DNA from: JAWXTK01 sp044433645
GTDB lineage: Bacteria > Bacteroidota > Bacteroidia > Bacteroidales > Rikenellaceae
Length of the DNA: 64,000 bases
Reading direction: 5' to 3'
Assembly (NCBI GenBank): GCA_044433645.1
Contig: JAWXTK010000003.1
Location: forward strand, 1-64,000
The notes beneath the pieces are model-generated. The model saw only the letters and a program-made list of their open reading frames with translations, did no database searches and was not told the DNA's origin. This document shows positions 24,414 to 34,079 of this stretch, in pieces. The translations under genes were made by a program, and so were the position numbers. Numbering within the stretch: position 1 is the first letter of the stretch; each line of letters begins with the position of its first letter.

Positions 24414-26021
24414 ATGGCAGATTTTAAGTATCAAGAACCTTTCCCAACCTCATCTGATGATACTCAGTATGATTTAATCACTAAGGATTATGTGAGTGTT
24501 AGTGAATTTAATGGACGCAAAATCCTAAATGTTGACCCCAAAGGTATAGAGTTATTGGCTGAGAGAGCTTACAGTGATGTATCTTTCTTTTTAAGAGCTA
24601 AACATCTTCAAAAATTAGCTAATATACTTCAAGACCCAGAGGCTTCGGACAACGATCGTTTTGTGGCTTACACTATGCTACTTAACCAAGTTATCGCATC
24701 TAAAGGCGAGCTACCTACTTGTCAAGACACGGGTACAGCTATCGCAATAGGTAAAAAAGGCGAAAACGTTTATACGGGAGCAAATGACGCAGAGTGCATA
24801 TCTAAAGGCGTGTATGAGACTTACAAAAATCGCAATCTTCGTTTCTCGCAAGTAGTGCCTTTTACTATGACAGAGGAAAAAAATAGTGGTACTAACCTGC
24901 CTGCACAAATAGATCTTTATGCTACAAGTGGCAATAAATACGAATTTTTGTTTATCACTAAAGGTGGTGGCTCGGCTAACAAAACTTACCTTTATCAACA
25001 AACCAAAGCTTTGCTAACGGAAGAAAACCTTACTGCTTTTGTTAAAAGCAAAATCATGGATCTGGGTACTTCTGCATGTCCTCCTTATCACTTGGCACTT
25101 GTTATTGGTGGTACTTCAGCTGAGGCTAACTTGGCTACTGTTAAAAAAGCATCGGCAGGATATTACGATACTTTGCCTACTTCGGGTAACGAAGGTGGTA
25201 GAGCTTTCCGTGATTTAGAGTGGGAAGAAAAAGTTACTAAAATATGCCAAGAAAGTGGTGTAGGTGCACAATTTGGTGGCAAATATTTGGTTCACGATGT
25301 GAGAGTTATACGTCTGCCACGTCACGCAGCATCTTGTCCAGTGGGTATAGGTGTTAGTTGTAGTGCCGACCGTAATATTAAAGGTAAAATCACCGAAGAT
25401 GGTATCTTTGTTGAACACCTAGAAAAAAATCCTGAGAAATTCTTGCCAACTGAGGCTCCAGGTATGAGCCCAGCTGTTGAGATAGACTTGGATTTGGGTA
25501 TAGATAAAGTGCGTGAAATTTTGTCGCAGTATCCAGTCAAAACTCGCCTTAATGTAAAAGGTACGCTTATCGTAGCACGTGATATTGCTCATGCGCAAAT
25601 CAAACAAATGCTTGATGAGGGTAAACCTATGCCAGAATATATGAAAAATCACCCTGTCTACTACGCAGGTCCAGCTAAAACTCCAGAGGGTATGCCTTCG
25701 GGTAGCTTTGGCCCAACTACGGCAGGTCGTATGGACTCTTATGTAGATTTGTTCCAAAAAAATGGTGGTTCTATGATAATGGTAGCTAAGGGCAATCGCT
25801 CTCAAGAGGTGACCGACGCTTGTAAAGCAAACGGTGGTTTCTATCTTGGATCTATTGGTGGCCCAGCAGCTATTTTGGCTAAGGACAGCATTAAGAGCGT
25901 GGAATTGGTTGATTTCCCAGAACTTGGCATGGAGGCTGTGCGTAAGATTTATGTTGAGAATTTCCCTGCGTTTATTTTGGTGGACGACAAGGGTAATGAT
26001 TTCTTTGCTCAGTTTAAATAA
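24414..26021 (+). CDS. Class I (iron-sulfur) fumarate hydratase
   Basis: A 535-residue enzyme interconverting fumarate and malate, of the FumA/FumB type with the alpha and beta domains in one chain. The [4Fe-4S] ligands are the Cys in LPTCQDTGT (about 103), in GTSACPPYH and in RHAASCPVGIGVSC. The beta domain begins near residue 350 and carries DIAHAQIKQMLDEG, AGPAKTPEGMPSGSFGPTTAGRMD and GGFYLGSIGGPAAIL. The oxygen-sensitive cluster suits an anaerobe that makes succinate through reductive TCA reactions. Followed by an intrinsic terminator. Confidence 0.95.
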   Translation: MADFKYQEPFPTSSDDTQYDLITKDYVSVSEFNGRKILNVDPKGIELLAERAYSDVSFFLRAKHLQKLANILQDPEASDNDRFVAYTMLLNQVIASKGELPTCQDTGTAIAIGKKGENVYTGANDAECISKGVYETYKNRNLRFSQVVPFTMTEEKNSGTNLPAQIDLYATSGNKYEFLFITKGGGSANKTYLYQQTKALLTEENLTAFVKSKIMDLGTSACPPYHLALVIGGTSAEANLATVKKASAGYYDTLPTSGNEGGRAFRDLEWEEKVTKICQESGVGAQFGGKYLVHDVRVIRLPRHAASCPVGIGVSCSADRNIKGKITEDGIFVEHLEKNPEKFLPTEAPGMSPAVEIDLDLGIDKVREILSQYPVKTRLNVKGTLIVARDIAHAQIKQMLDEGKPMPEYMKNHPVYYAGPAKTPEGMPSGSFGPTTAGRMDSYVDLFQKNGGSMIMVAKGNRSQEVTDACKANGGFYLGSIGGPAAILAKDSIKSVELVDFPELGMEAVRKIYVENFPAFILVDDKGNDFFAQFK

Positions 26022-26032
26022 TAAAACAGAAT

Positions 26033-26058
26033 TTTTTACGTTACATAGAACGTAAAAA
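26033..26058 (+). terminator. Terminator after fumarase
   Basis: TTTTTACGTT pairs with AACGTAAAAA around ACATAG. The stem is AT-rich, so it is moderate in strength; more T follows. Confidence 0.6.
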
Positions 26059-26075
26059 TTTATTTAATTTGTAAT

Positions 26076-27905
26076 ATGCGAAAATTGTCTTTGAGATTAA
26101 GTTTAATTTCAATTTTTAGTTTTTTGTGCCTTAGTTTAACAGCTAGTGAGGTGGAGTTTGTAACTCGTGGCCCAGGTGCAGTTGAACTTGGAAATATTTT
26201 TAATATTGAATTTGCACTAAATAAAGAGGGGGCGAATTTTACTGCCCCCGATTTTGCTGGTTTTGACGTTGTTGCAGGCCCTTATACATCTCAGGGCAGG
26301 AGTATCTCGTGGGTTAATGGCAAAAAAAGTGAGAGCATAAATCTTACTTACACCTTCTCACTTCAGGCTCAAAAAGAGGGAACTTTAACCATAGCACCAG
26401 CTAAGGTTACCGTTGATTCTAAGACTTATAGCTCAAATGCTCTGCAAATTCAAGTGGTTAAAGGTTCTGCCTCGGCTACTCAGTCAGGCTCAGGGGGAGT
26501 TTCTGTCTCGCAGAGTGGCACTTTGGCTAAGGATGATATTTTGCTGCGCACGATAGTTAATAAACGCTCGGTGTTTAAAGGTGAGCCCGTAAAGGTTACT
26601 ATCAAACTTTACACTCGCGTGCCTGTTGATATCGAGAACTTTAAATATCCAGTGTTCAACGGATTTTGGAGTCAAGAAATTCCACTTAAAAGACAACAAT
26701 CGCAAAGAGAAACACTTAATAATAAGGTCTATGAGAGCTATACTTTAAAACAATACCTATTATTCCCTCAGCAAAGTGGTGAGCTAACCATTGATGAGAT
26801 AAATTCTAGCGTGATAGCTCAGATTCAAACTTCTGCACGCCAACGCCAAAGCCTTATAGACGAGTTTTTTGGAGCAGGCCCAGCCATGCAACAAGTGCGC
26901 CGTGAGCTTATAGCTAAACCTATAACTATAAACGTCAAACAACTACCTAGTGGCGCTCCCGAAAGCTTTACGGGTGCTGTGGGTAGTTTTAAACTAAGTA
27001 GTGAGCTGTCTGCACAAAATGTTGCTGCCAACTCAGCTACAACCTACACTCTTAAACTCTCGGGCGAGGGTAATTTGCCACTGATTCAAGCTCCTACGCT
27101 TAATTTGCCTAATAGTTTTGAGCAATATACCATGAAAACTACCGAGAGCCTTAATACCTCAGAAAACGGTGTTTCGGGCTATCGCCATTTTGAATATCCA
27201 TTCATAGCGCGTGCTCAGGGTGATTACACAATACCAAGTGTTAAATTTAGCTATTTTGATCCTAACACGGCTGAGTATGTGGAGATTAACTCACCTAGCT
27301 ATGAGATTAAAATTTCACCTGACACCACAGAGCGTAGCATATCGAGTGGGGCAATGATAAGTGGATTATCTAAAGAAGATCTCAAAATATTAGGCCAAGA
27401 TATACGATTTATAAAACTTGGTGCATCGGGTATGACTAAGGATAATGGTGTGTTCTTGTTCTCGGGGATGTTTTTTGTGAGTTTGGCTTTGGTTTTTGCC
27501 ATTTTTATAGCTTGCCTAATTTTGTTAAGCAAATATATCAAACAAAGACAAAATCAAGTTTTTGTCAAGGGTAAAAAAGCTAATAAAGTTGCCTTGGCAC
27601 GCTTTAAAGCTGCATCCGTGTTTATGAAACAAGACGACAAACGCCGTTTTTATGAGGAGATGTTAAGAGCATTGTGGGGCTATGTGTCAGATAAATTTAA
27701 TATCCCAGTGGCTAATTTAACTAAGCAAAATGCCTTTGATGAATTAGCAAAACGAGGTGTTGATACAGTAGATGCTGAAATGTTTACAGACTTAATATCT
27801 GGATGTGAGTATGCCCAATATTCGCCTGATACATCGTCAAAAATGCAGGAATATTTTAACCAAGGAGTGAACCTAATATCTAAGTACGAATCTATTATAA
27901 AATAG
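26076..27905 (+). CDS. batD: BatD-like membrane protein (aerotolerance operon family)
   Basis: A 609-residue protein with a signal peptide, several beta-sandwich repeats (VEFVTRGPGAVELGNIFNIEF, KRSVFKGEPVKVTIKLYTR, TYTLKLSGEGNLPLI) and one transmembrane helix near residues 465-490, then a cytoplasmic helical tail. This is the BatD architecture. Bat proteins work with a MoxR ATPase and VWA proteins at the inner membrane and are linked to stress tolerance, but the mechanism is unclear. Here only batD and batE are present; moxR, batA, batB and batC are not immediately upstream, since the preceding gene is fumarase. Confidence 0.9.
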   Translation: MRKLSLRLSLISIFSFLCLSLTASEVEFVTRGPGAVELGNIFNIEFALNKEGANFTAPDFAGFDVVAGPYTSQGRSISWVNGKKSESINLTYTFSLQAQKEGTLTIAPAKVTVDSKTYSSNALQIQVVKGSASATQSGSGGVSVSQSGTLAKDDILLRTIVNKRSVFKGEPVKVTIKLYTRVPVDIENFKYPVFNGFWSQEIPLKRQQSQRETLNNKVYESYTLKQYLLFPQQSGELTIDEINSSVIAQIQTSARQRQSLIDEFFGAGPAMQQVRRELIAKPITINVKQLPSGAPESFTGAVGSFKLSSELSAQNVAANSATTYTLKLSGEGNLPLIQAPTLNLPNSFEQYTMKTTESLNTSENGVSGYRHFEYPFIARAQGDYTIPSVKFSYFDPNTAEYVEINSPSYEIKISPDTTERSISSGAMISGLSKEDLKILGQDIRFIKLGASGMTKDNGVFLFSGMFFVSLALVFAIFIACLILLSKYIKQRQNQVFVKGKKANKVALARFKAASVFMKQDDKRRFYEEMLRALWGYVSDKFNIPVANLTKQNAFDELAKRGVDTVDAEMFTDLISGCEYAQYSPDTSSKMQEYFNQGVNLISKYESIIK

Positions 27906-27907
27906 TT

Positions 27908-28663
27908 ATGAGAAAATATATTTTATCATTTTTAATGCTTGTTACAGCCTTTAGTGCTTACTCGCAAAACGATGCTAAGGCCTGGGACAGAGCAAATGCC
28001 CATTATATTAATGAGGAGTATCAGCAGGCAGTAGAGGTGTATGATTCACTTCTTAAGGCTGGCAATACCTCACACAAATTATTTTATAATCTAGCCAATG
28101 CTCACTTTAAACTCTCTAATATAGGCGAGTCTGTTTTGTGTTACAACAAAGCACTTAAAATAGAGCCTTCGGATGAAGATACTAAACATAACTTAGCCAT
28201 AGTAAATACTTATGTAAAGGATAAAATTGAGCTCGTGCCTGTGTTTATTTTAACTAGGTGGTCGCGCTCGCTAAGTGCTATGATGAGTAGTAATTCGTGG
28301 GCTGTGTTTGCTTTGATATGCCTTGTAGTTGCTCTAGGCTTTGTTTTGCTGTATTTATTGTCTAAAAATTCTAGGCGTAGAAAGTTAGGGTTTTTTAGTG
28401 CAATTATATTTTTGTTCCTAACTTGCAATGCTTTGATTTTCTCAAATCAGCAACGTGAAGATATTGTTCGCCCATCTAAAGCTGTGATTATGAGTGAGAG
28501 TGTGGCTGTTAAAAGCTCACCTAGCAAAACCAGTACAGATATTTTTGTTATTCACGAGGGCACAACAGTTAGAATCCTGCAAAGAATGAGTAATTGGTGT
28601 GAAATCAGCATAGCCGACGGAAATAAAGGCTGGGTTGAACGCTCATCGGTTAAGATGATTTAA
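27908..28663 (+). CDS. batE: BatE-like protein (TPR, membrane helices, SH3)
   Basis: A 251-residue protein: signal peptide (MRKYILSFLMLVTAFSAYSQ), tetratricopeptide repeats between about 30 and 100 (AHYINEEYQQAVEVYDSLL, KLFYNLANAHFKLSNIGES), two membrane helices around 130-175, and a C-terminal bacterial SH3 domain (VKSSPSKTSTDIFVIHEGT, WCEISIADGNKGWVE). This order is that of BatE. Starts 2 bases after batD and ends 9 bases before recR, so the three are co-transcribed. Confidence 0.9.
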   Translation: MRKYILSFLMLVTAFSAYSQNDAKAWDRANAHYINEEYQQAVEVYDSLLKAGNTSHKLFYNLANAHFKLSNIGESVLCYNKALKIEPSDEDTKHNLAIVNTYVKDKIELVPVFILTRWSRSLSAMMSSNSWAVFALICLVVALGFVLLYLLSKNSRRRKLGFFSAIIFLFLTCNALIFSNQQREDIVRPSKAVIMSESVAVKSSPSKTSTDIFVIHEGTTVRILQRMSNWCEISIADGNKGWVERSSVKMI

Positions 28664-28672
28664 TTTTACTTC

Positions 28673-29269
28673 ATGTCAAAACTTCTAGATAACTTAGTTT
28701 GTGAACTATCATCCCTGCCTGGTGTAGGTAAGCGTACAGCCCTAAGACTTGCGCTTAATCTTCTGCGTAGAGATCTTATGGAGGTTGAGCAACTCAGCAG
28801 TGCTATCTATGATTTTCGCTCTAAGATTTGTTATTGCACTGAGTGTAATAATCTATCCGATGAGGCTCTTTGTCCTGTGTGTCAAGATTCCTCGCGTGAT
28901 AAGACAACGATTTGCGTGGTGGAGCAGGTGGGAGATTTGTTATCTGTAGAAAATTCTAGACAATTTAAGGGCTTGTATCATGTCTTGGGAGGAGTCATAT
29001 CGCCCATGCAAGGCATAGCACCCTCGGATCTTAAGATAGATATGTTATTAAACAAGCTAGAGCAAAATCAAGTCAAGGAAGTTATCTTGGCTCTAGGCAC
29101 CAGCATAGAAGCTGAGACTACGCACTTTTTTCTAGCACGCAGGCTTCAAAAATTTCCCGATATTAAGGTTACAAGCATAGCTCGAGGCATAGGCTTTGGT
29201 GATGAGTTGGAATACGCCGACGAGATTACCATAGGCCACGCCATTCATAATAGGACTATGGTTAAGTAA
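28673..29269 (+). CDS. recR: Recombination mediator RecR
   Basis: A 198-residue protein that helps load RecA at gaps with RecO/RecF. N-terminal helix-hairpin-helix LSSLPGVGKRTALRLALNLL; a four-Cys zinc motif in CYCTECNNLSDEALCPVCQD; a Toprim domain with ICVVEQVGDLLSVE and the acidic pair region EAETTHFFLARRL; C-terminal Walker-like strand ARGIGFGDELEYADEITI. Full length. Last gene of the bat operon, with a terminator and repeat remnant downstream facing ppdK. Confidence 0.96.
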   Translation: MSKLLDNLVCELSSLPGVGKRTALRLALNLLRRDLMEVEQLSSAIYDFRSKICYCTECNNLSDEALCPVCQDSSRDKTTICVVEQVGDLLSVENSRQFKGLYHVLGGVISPMQGIAPSDLKIDMLLNKLEQNQVKEVILALGTSIEAETTHFFLARRLQKFPDIKVTSIARGIGFGDELEYADEITIGHAIHNRTMVK

Positions 29270-29320
29270 AAGAGAGTCTTTTAGTTTAAAGTTATAAGTT
29301 TTTTAGATGTCATACCTATA

Positions 29321-29340
29321 CGCCAGTGGCTCTAGAAACT
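29321..29340 (+). repeat. Solo terminus of the MITE-like repeat, copy B
   Basis: CGCCAGTGGCTCTAGAAACT is the repeat terminus. In the other orientation it reads AGTTTCTAGAGCCACTGGCG and directly follows the T-tract of the ppdK terminator. Upstream bases (GTTATAAGTTTTTTAGATG) resemble other repeat modules weakly. Confidence 0.7.
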
Positions 29341-29346
29341 AAAAAA

Positions 29347-29380
29347 GGCCGGACTCAACCTGCGAGTCCGGCCTTTTTTT
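29347..29380. terminator. Bidirectional terminator between recR and ppdK
   Basis: A perfect GC-rich 10-bp stem (GGCCGGACTC with GAGTCCGGCC), A-run before and T-run after. Confidence 0.93.
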
Positions 29381-29394
29381 CATTAAGGTAATCC

Positions 29395-32118
29395 TTATTC
29401 TTTGATAGCTGCGTGTGCTGCTGCCAAACGTGCGATAGGCACACGGTAAGGAGAACATGACACGTAGTTAAGACCTGCATAGTGACAGAACTCAACTGAT
29501 GATGGCTCACCTCCGTGCTCACCACAGATACCACATTTAAGCTCTGGACGAACGCCACGACCTTTGAATACTGCCTCGCGTACTAATTGACCCACACCTT
29601 CTTGGTCTAGAACCTCAAATGGATCGTGTTTCAACAAGTTTTTGTCAAGGTAGATAGGCAAGAATTTAGCGATATCATCACGAGAGAAACCTAGTGTCAT
29701 CTGAGTTAAGTCATTAGTACCGAATGAGAAGAACTCACCAACCTCAGCAATCTCGTTAGCTGTAACAGCTGCACGAGGTACTTCGATCATAGTACCAACC
29801 ATATAGTCGATTCTTTCGTTTCTTTCAGAGAAAACTTGCTCAGCTACTTCGTTAACGATAGCTTTTTGTGCAGCAAGCTCAGTTTTGTTACCTACTAGAG
29901 GTATCATAATCTCAACTTTAACTGGAATACCTGTTTTCTTGATGTTAAGAGCTGCCTCAATCACTGCGCGAGCTTGCATTTCAGTGATTTCTGGGTAAGT
30001 GTTACCTAGACGACAACCACGGTGACCTAGCATAGGGTTGAATTCGTGTAGAGACTCAACTTTTGCTTTGATAACCTCAAGTGAAATACCAAGATCATCA
30101 GCCAATTCTTTTTGCTCTTTCTCAAAGTGAGGAACAAACTCGTGCAAAGGTGGATCTAGGAAACGTACAGTTACTGGGTGACCGTTCATAACCTCGAATA
30201 GACCTTCAAAGTCACCTCTTTGGATAGGAAGAAGTTTTGCAAGAGCAACACGACGACCTGCCTCATCATCAGCCAAAATCATTTCACGCATAGCTTTGAT
30301 ACGATCTGCCTCAAAGAACATGTGCTCTGTACGGCAAAGACCAATACCTTGTGCTCCAAATCCAAATGCTACTTTAGCATCAGCTGGAGTATCAGCATTA
30401 GCACGAACGCTCATGTGAGCATATTTGCTTGTAAGATCCATAAGTTTAGCGAAATCACCACTTACTTCAGCTTCTTGAGTTGCTACTTTACCTAAGTAAA
30501 CCTCACCAGTTGAACCGTTAAGTGAAATCCAATCACCTTCAGCGATTGTAAGACCAGCAACTGAGACAGTACGAGATTTGTAATCAATAGCAACTTCACC
30601 AGCGCCTGATACACAACATTTACCCATACCACGAGCAACTACGGCTGCGTGAGATGTCATACCTCCACGTGCAGTTAGGATACCTTCAGCAGATACCATA
30701 CCTTGCAAATCCTCTGGAGATGTTTCAACACGTACAAGGATAGTTTTTTTACCTTCAGCTTCCCACGCTTGAGCGTCGTCAGCAAAGAATACTACTTGAC
30801 CTGTTGCAGCACCTGGACTAGCTGGAAGACCTTTAGCTACTGTTTTAGCGTTTTTGATAGCTGTTTTGTCGAATACTGGGTGCAAAAGCTCATCTAGTTT
30901 GATAGGCTCGTTGCGAAGGACTGCTGTTTTCTCGTCGATAAGACCTTCTTTAAGCATATCCATAGAGATTTTAACCATTGCAGCACCTGTTCTTTTACCA
31001 GAACGAGTTTGAAGCATCCAAAGTTTACCGTCTTGGATAGTAAACTCGATATCTTGCATATCTTTAAAGTAAGTTTCTAGGTGTTCTTGGATAGAATCTA
31101 GTTCAGCATAAACCTCTGGCATAACTTCTTCAAGTGATGGGAATTTAGCTGCTCTATCTGCTTCTGACACGCTTTGAGCTACTGCCCAACGCATAGAACC
31201 TTCTTTAGTGATTTGTTGTGGAGTACGGATACCAGCTACAACGTCTTCACCTTGAGCGTTGATAAGGTACTCACCGTTGAAGATGTTTTCACCTGTACCA
31301 GCGTCACGTGTAAATGCTACACCTGTTGCAGAGTTGTCGCCCATGTTACCAAATACCATAGCTTGAACGTTAACAGCAGTTCCCCATTCAGCTGGGATGT
31401 TGTTAAGTTTACGGTAGATGTTAGCACGCTCGTTCATCCAGCTTTGGAATACAGCACATACTGAACCCCAAAGTTGATCCCAAGGATCAGTTGGGAAGTC
31501 TTGACCTGTTTGAGCTTTTACAGCTGCTTTGAAACGAACAACCATTTCTTTAAGGTCGTCAGTTGTAAGGTCTGTATCGTTTGCTACGCCTTTTTCTTCT
31601 TTGATTTGATCAATGATTTCTTCAAATGGATCGTGATCTTCTTTGCTCTCAGGTTTCATACCCATAACAACGTCACCATACATTTGAACGAAACGACGGT
31701 AAGAATCCCATGCAAAACGTGGGTTACCTGTGCGTTTTGCGATACCTTCAACTGCTTTGTCATTCAAACCAAGGTTAAGGATAGTATCCATCATACCTGG
31801 CATAGAAGCACGAGCACCTGAACGTACTGACATAAGAAGTGGGTTAGTATCGCTACCAAATTCCATTCCCATTAGTTTTTCGATATCAGCCATAGCTTTT
31901 TCTACTGCTGGCTTGATTAGACGGATGATTTCTTCTTGTCCGTGAGTGTAGAACTCAGTACAAACATCAGTTGTGATAGTGAATCCTGGAGGTACAGGAA
32001 TACCGATTTTGTTCATCTCAGCAAGGTTAGCACCTTTACCACCAAGAAGTTCCCTCATTTTACCGTTACCCTCAGCTTGTTTGTTACCGAAGGTATAAAC
32101 TCTTTTTACGTTTGGCAT
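29395..32118 (-). CDS. ppdK: Pyruvate, phosphate dikinase
   Basis: A 907-residue enzyme interconverting pyruvate + ATP + phosphate with PEP + AMP + pyrophosphate. N-terminal ATP-grasp part (GGKGANLAEMNKIGIPVPPGF, TRDAGTGENIFNGEYL), a central swivelling His domain with GGMTSHAAVVARGMGKCC (phospho-His), and a C-terminal PEP barrel with GLCRTEHMF, SFGTNDLTQMTLGFSRDD and the catalytic Cys in CGICGEHGG. In anaerobic Bacteroidales it joins PEP and pyruvate pools with pyrophosphate. Full length; it stands alone with a leader of about 100 bases that contains the palindrome CACGTT-TAAATT-AACGTG at 32169-32186. Confidence 0.96.
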   Translation of the reverse strand: MPNVKRVYTFGNKQAEGNGKMRELLGGKGANLAEMNKIGIPVPPGFTITTDVCTEFYTHGQEEIIRLIKPAVEKAMADIEKLMGMEFGSDTNPLLMSVRSGARASMPGMMDTILNLGLNDKAVEGIAKRTGNPRFAWDSYRRFVQMYGDVVMGMKPESKEDHDPFEEIIDQIKEEKGVANDTDLTTDDLKEMVVRFKAAVKAQTGQDFPTDPWDQLWGSVCAVFQSWMNERANIYRKLNNIPAEWGTAVNVQAMVFGNMGDNSATGVAFTRDAGTGENIFNGEYLINAQGEDVVAGIRTPQQITKEGSMRWAVAQSVSEADRAAKFPSLEEVMPEVYAELDSIQEHLETYFKDMQDIEFTIQDGKLWMLQTRSGKRTGAAMVKISMDMLKEGLIDEKTAVLRNEPIKLDELLHPVFDKTAIKNAKTVAKGLPASPGAATGQVVFFADDAQAWEAEGKKTILVRVETSPEDLQGMVSAEGILTARGGMTSHAAVVARGMGKCCVSGAGEVAIDYKSRTVSVAGLTIAEGDWISLNGSTGEVYLGKVATQEAEVSGDFAKLMDLTSKYAHMSVRANADTPADAKVAFGFGAQGIGLCRTEHMFFEADRIKAMREMILADDEAGRRVALAKLLPIQRGDFEGLFEVMNGHPVTVRFLDPPLHEFVPHFEKEQKELADDLGISLEVIKAKVESLHEFNPMLGHRGCRLGNTYPEITEMQARAVIEAALNIKKTGIPVKVEIMIPLVGNKTELAAQKAIVNEVAEQVFSERNERIDYMVGTMIEVPRAAVTANEIAEVGEFFSFGTNDLTQMTLGFSRDDIAKFLPIYLDKNLLKHDPFEVLDQEGVGQLVREAVFKGRGVRPELKCGICGEHGGEPSSVEFCHYAGLNYVSCSPYRVPIARLAAAHAAIKE

Positions 32119-32225
32119 ATTATTAAATATAGTTTAAAAAATAATTAAATTTTTAGTGTAAGTATATTCACGTTTAAATTAACGTGCGAAGATAAGCATT
32201 TTTGATTATGTTTCCAAAAAAAAAT

Positions 32226-33119
32226 CTATCTTTCTACAATTACCCATACAGGTAGGTGGTCGCTATAACCATTTTGATATCTCCCTTGAGCAAAACATCG
32301 CCTGGGAAAACCAGAGTCTTTGTCCAATAATTCTTCTTGGATTAGTATGCCTTTAGCCTTGAATTTAAGGGGTGAATCTGTGGCAAAACTCTTACTCAAT
32401 AGTATATTATCATACATCATCCAAACGCCCTTGTAGGCGCATGATCCCATGCTTTTTAGCGCAAATTCACGAAAAGGATTTAGGTAATCTTTGGGCATAT
32501 TATCTCTAAAAATCTTATCCGTAGGTGAGCTGTTAAAGTCACCCATTATTATGGTTTGCTCACCCGAAAGTTCCTGAGCATATTTGTTAAGTGCAAGCAA
32601 ATTTAATGCACGAAATTTTTCACTATTATAATTTGATGCAAGGTGCACTATTATTATATTTATAGGTGATTTATCTAGTCTGCCTTGAATAAGATAAAAA
32701 CTTCTTTTTGTGCCACTTGCGAGTTTGCGCGAAAGAGTAGGCGTAAATTTATCGCCTTTATACAGCAGTGCCATGTTTATGCCACGCCTATCGCCGTTGC
32801 TGAGTACTAAGTAATTATAGTCGGTTTTAAGATTGATTACCAAATCGCGAATCACGCTCTCATTTTCTATCTCGCACAGGCCTATGATATCGGCCGAAAT
32901 TTGGTCTATGGCATAACTTATATTCTCGATTTTTGCTCTATATTTATCGCTAGTCCATTTGTATTTTCCCGTGGGAGTGAAGTCTTGGTCTGCGTAATTG
33001 GGGCTAGGCAAGGTGTCAAATAAATTTTCGACATTATAGAATGCTAAGGTGTAATTATCTTTAGCTGTGAGGTTTAACCCCAGAAAAAGTACTAAAACTA
33101 AGGCTAGAAAATGTTTCAT
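32226..33119 (-). CDS. Secreted endonuclease/exonuclease/phosphatase-family protein
   Basis: A 297-residue EEP-fold protein starting at the ATG at 33119, which gives the signal peptide MKHFLALVLVLFLGLNLTAK; the frame is open further but that overlaps the upstream gene. Key motifs: FYNVENLFDTL (Asn/Glu metal site), LCEIENESV, IIVHLASNYNSEKF, IIMGDFNSSPTDK and the final YSDHLPVWVIV with catalytic Asp-His. The fold cleaves phosphodiester or phosphomonoester bonds; this secreted branch may be a nuclease or a lipid/inositol phosphatase. It follows two M23 peptidases on the same strand with only one base between genes. Confidence 0.85.
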   Translation of the reverse strand: MKHFLALVLVLFLGLNLTAKDNYTLAFYNVENLFDTLPSPNYADQDFTPTGKYKWTSDKYRAKIENISYAIDQISADIIGLCEIENESVIRDLVINLKTDYNYLVLSNGDRRGINMALLYKGDKFTPTLSRKLASGTKRSFYLIQGRLDKSPINIIIVHLASNYNSEKFRALNLLALNKYAQELSGEQTIIMGDFNSSPTDKIFRDNMPKDYLNPFREFALKSMGSCAYKGVWMMYDNILLSKSFATDSPLKFKAKGILIQEELLDKDSGFPRRCFAQGRYQNGYSDHLPVWVIVER

Positions 33120-33120
33120 T

Positions 33121-34071
33121 TTAATCAAGCGATTGCATACCACTTTGGGCTATGGTTTGGATTTTTAGCTGTTGCTCATAGCTAAGCTCCATAAACAAAT
33201 AATTTATGGGGTCTACCTCTTTATCCTCAAATAAAATCTCATAGTGAAGGTGGGGGGCAAAGGATAGGCCTGAGTTGCCCGACCATGCTATAATATCACC
33301 ACGATAGACTCTTTGGCGAGCTTTGACGTTGATTTTACCTAAGTGGTTGTATACGGTTTTGTAGCCGTTGTTGTGGTTGATTGTAATGGTATTACCCGAG
33401 CTTGAACTCTTTGTGCTGGTGCTCTCAACAGTGCCGTCGGCTGTGGCAAATACGCGCGAGTTTTCGGGCATAGAAAAGTCTATACCACTGTGGAAAGTTA
33501 GGGTGCGATAAAAAGGATGCATCCTGACTCCATAAGAGGCTGCAAGGTAGCTTAAGTCAGGGTTTATAACTGGCTGAATTGCAGGTATTTTCTTGGTTTT
33601 TTCGCCTAATGCTATGGTGTTTTCTATTATGCTTTCGTTAAGCTGTTTTAATTCGCTGGTTTTGCTTTTTAATAGGTTTAATTTATCGGTGAATTCAAAG
33701 CCTAGCTCCTTGTTAGATTTACTTAAAAGTTGGTCGTAATTAAGCTCGGTTTTAGGTTTGCTGGTGCTGTAAGGTTCGGTTTCAAATAAGGTTTTAAATA
33801 CGTTGATATCGCGCTGCTCTATGTTAGTTAAAACGGTGTTTATCGTGTCGTATCTTTGCTCTAGTTTTTGGTACTCAGACTTAAGGATATCGTTAGATTT
33901 ACGGAGTTTGCTCTCTACTTGAGTGTCAACAAAGTAGGCAAAACTAACATAAAAAATAGCGCATAACAAGCACAGAGCTCCTGTATTTAAAAGCAAACGC
34001 ACAAGGAACTGAGCAAACGAATTTTTCTTGTCTGCCCACGGTGGTCTATGGTTGTTATATTCTGTTTTCAT
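33121..34071 (-). CDS. M23 (LytM) peptidase, membrane-anchored
   Basis: A 316-residue protein with a basic N terminus, one membrane helix about residues 25-50, a coiled coil (LRKSNDILKSEYQKLEQRYD) and a C-terminal LytM domain. The zinc ligands are present: FHSGIDFSMP (HxxxD) and HLHYEIL (HxH). It should cleave peptidoglycan cross-links or regulate another hydrolase from the inner-membrane face. Second of a pair with the adjacent upstream paralogue, 8 bases apart; the order is M23, M23, EEP protein. Confidence 0.9.
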   Translation of the reverse strand: MKTEYNNHRPPWADKKNSFAQFLVRLLLNTGALCLLCAIFYVSFAYFVDTQVESKLRKSNDILKSEYQKLEQRYDTINTVLTNIEQRDINVFKTLFETEPYSTSKPKTELNYDQLLSKSNKELGFEFTDKLNLLKSKTSELKQLNESIIENTIALGEKTKKIPAIQPVINPDLSYLAASYGVRMHPFYRTLTFHSGIDFSMPENSRVFATADGTVESTSTKSSSSGNTITINHNNGYKTVYNHLGKINVKARQRVYRGDIIAWSGNSGLSFAPHLHYEILFEDKEVDPINYLFMELSYEQQLKIQTIAQSGMQSLD

Positions 34072-34079
34072 ATATTTTT

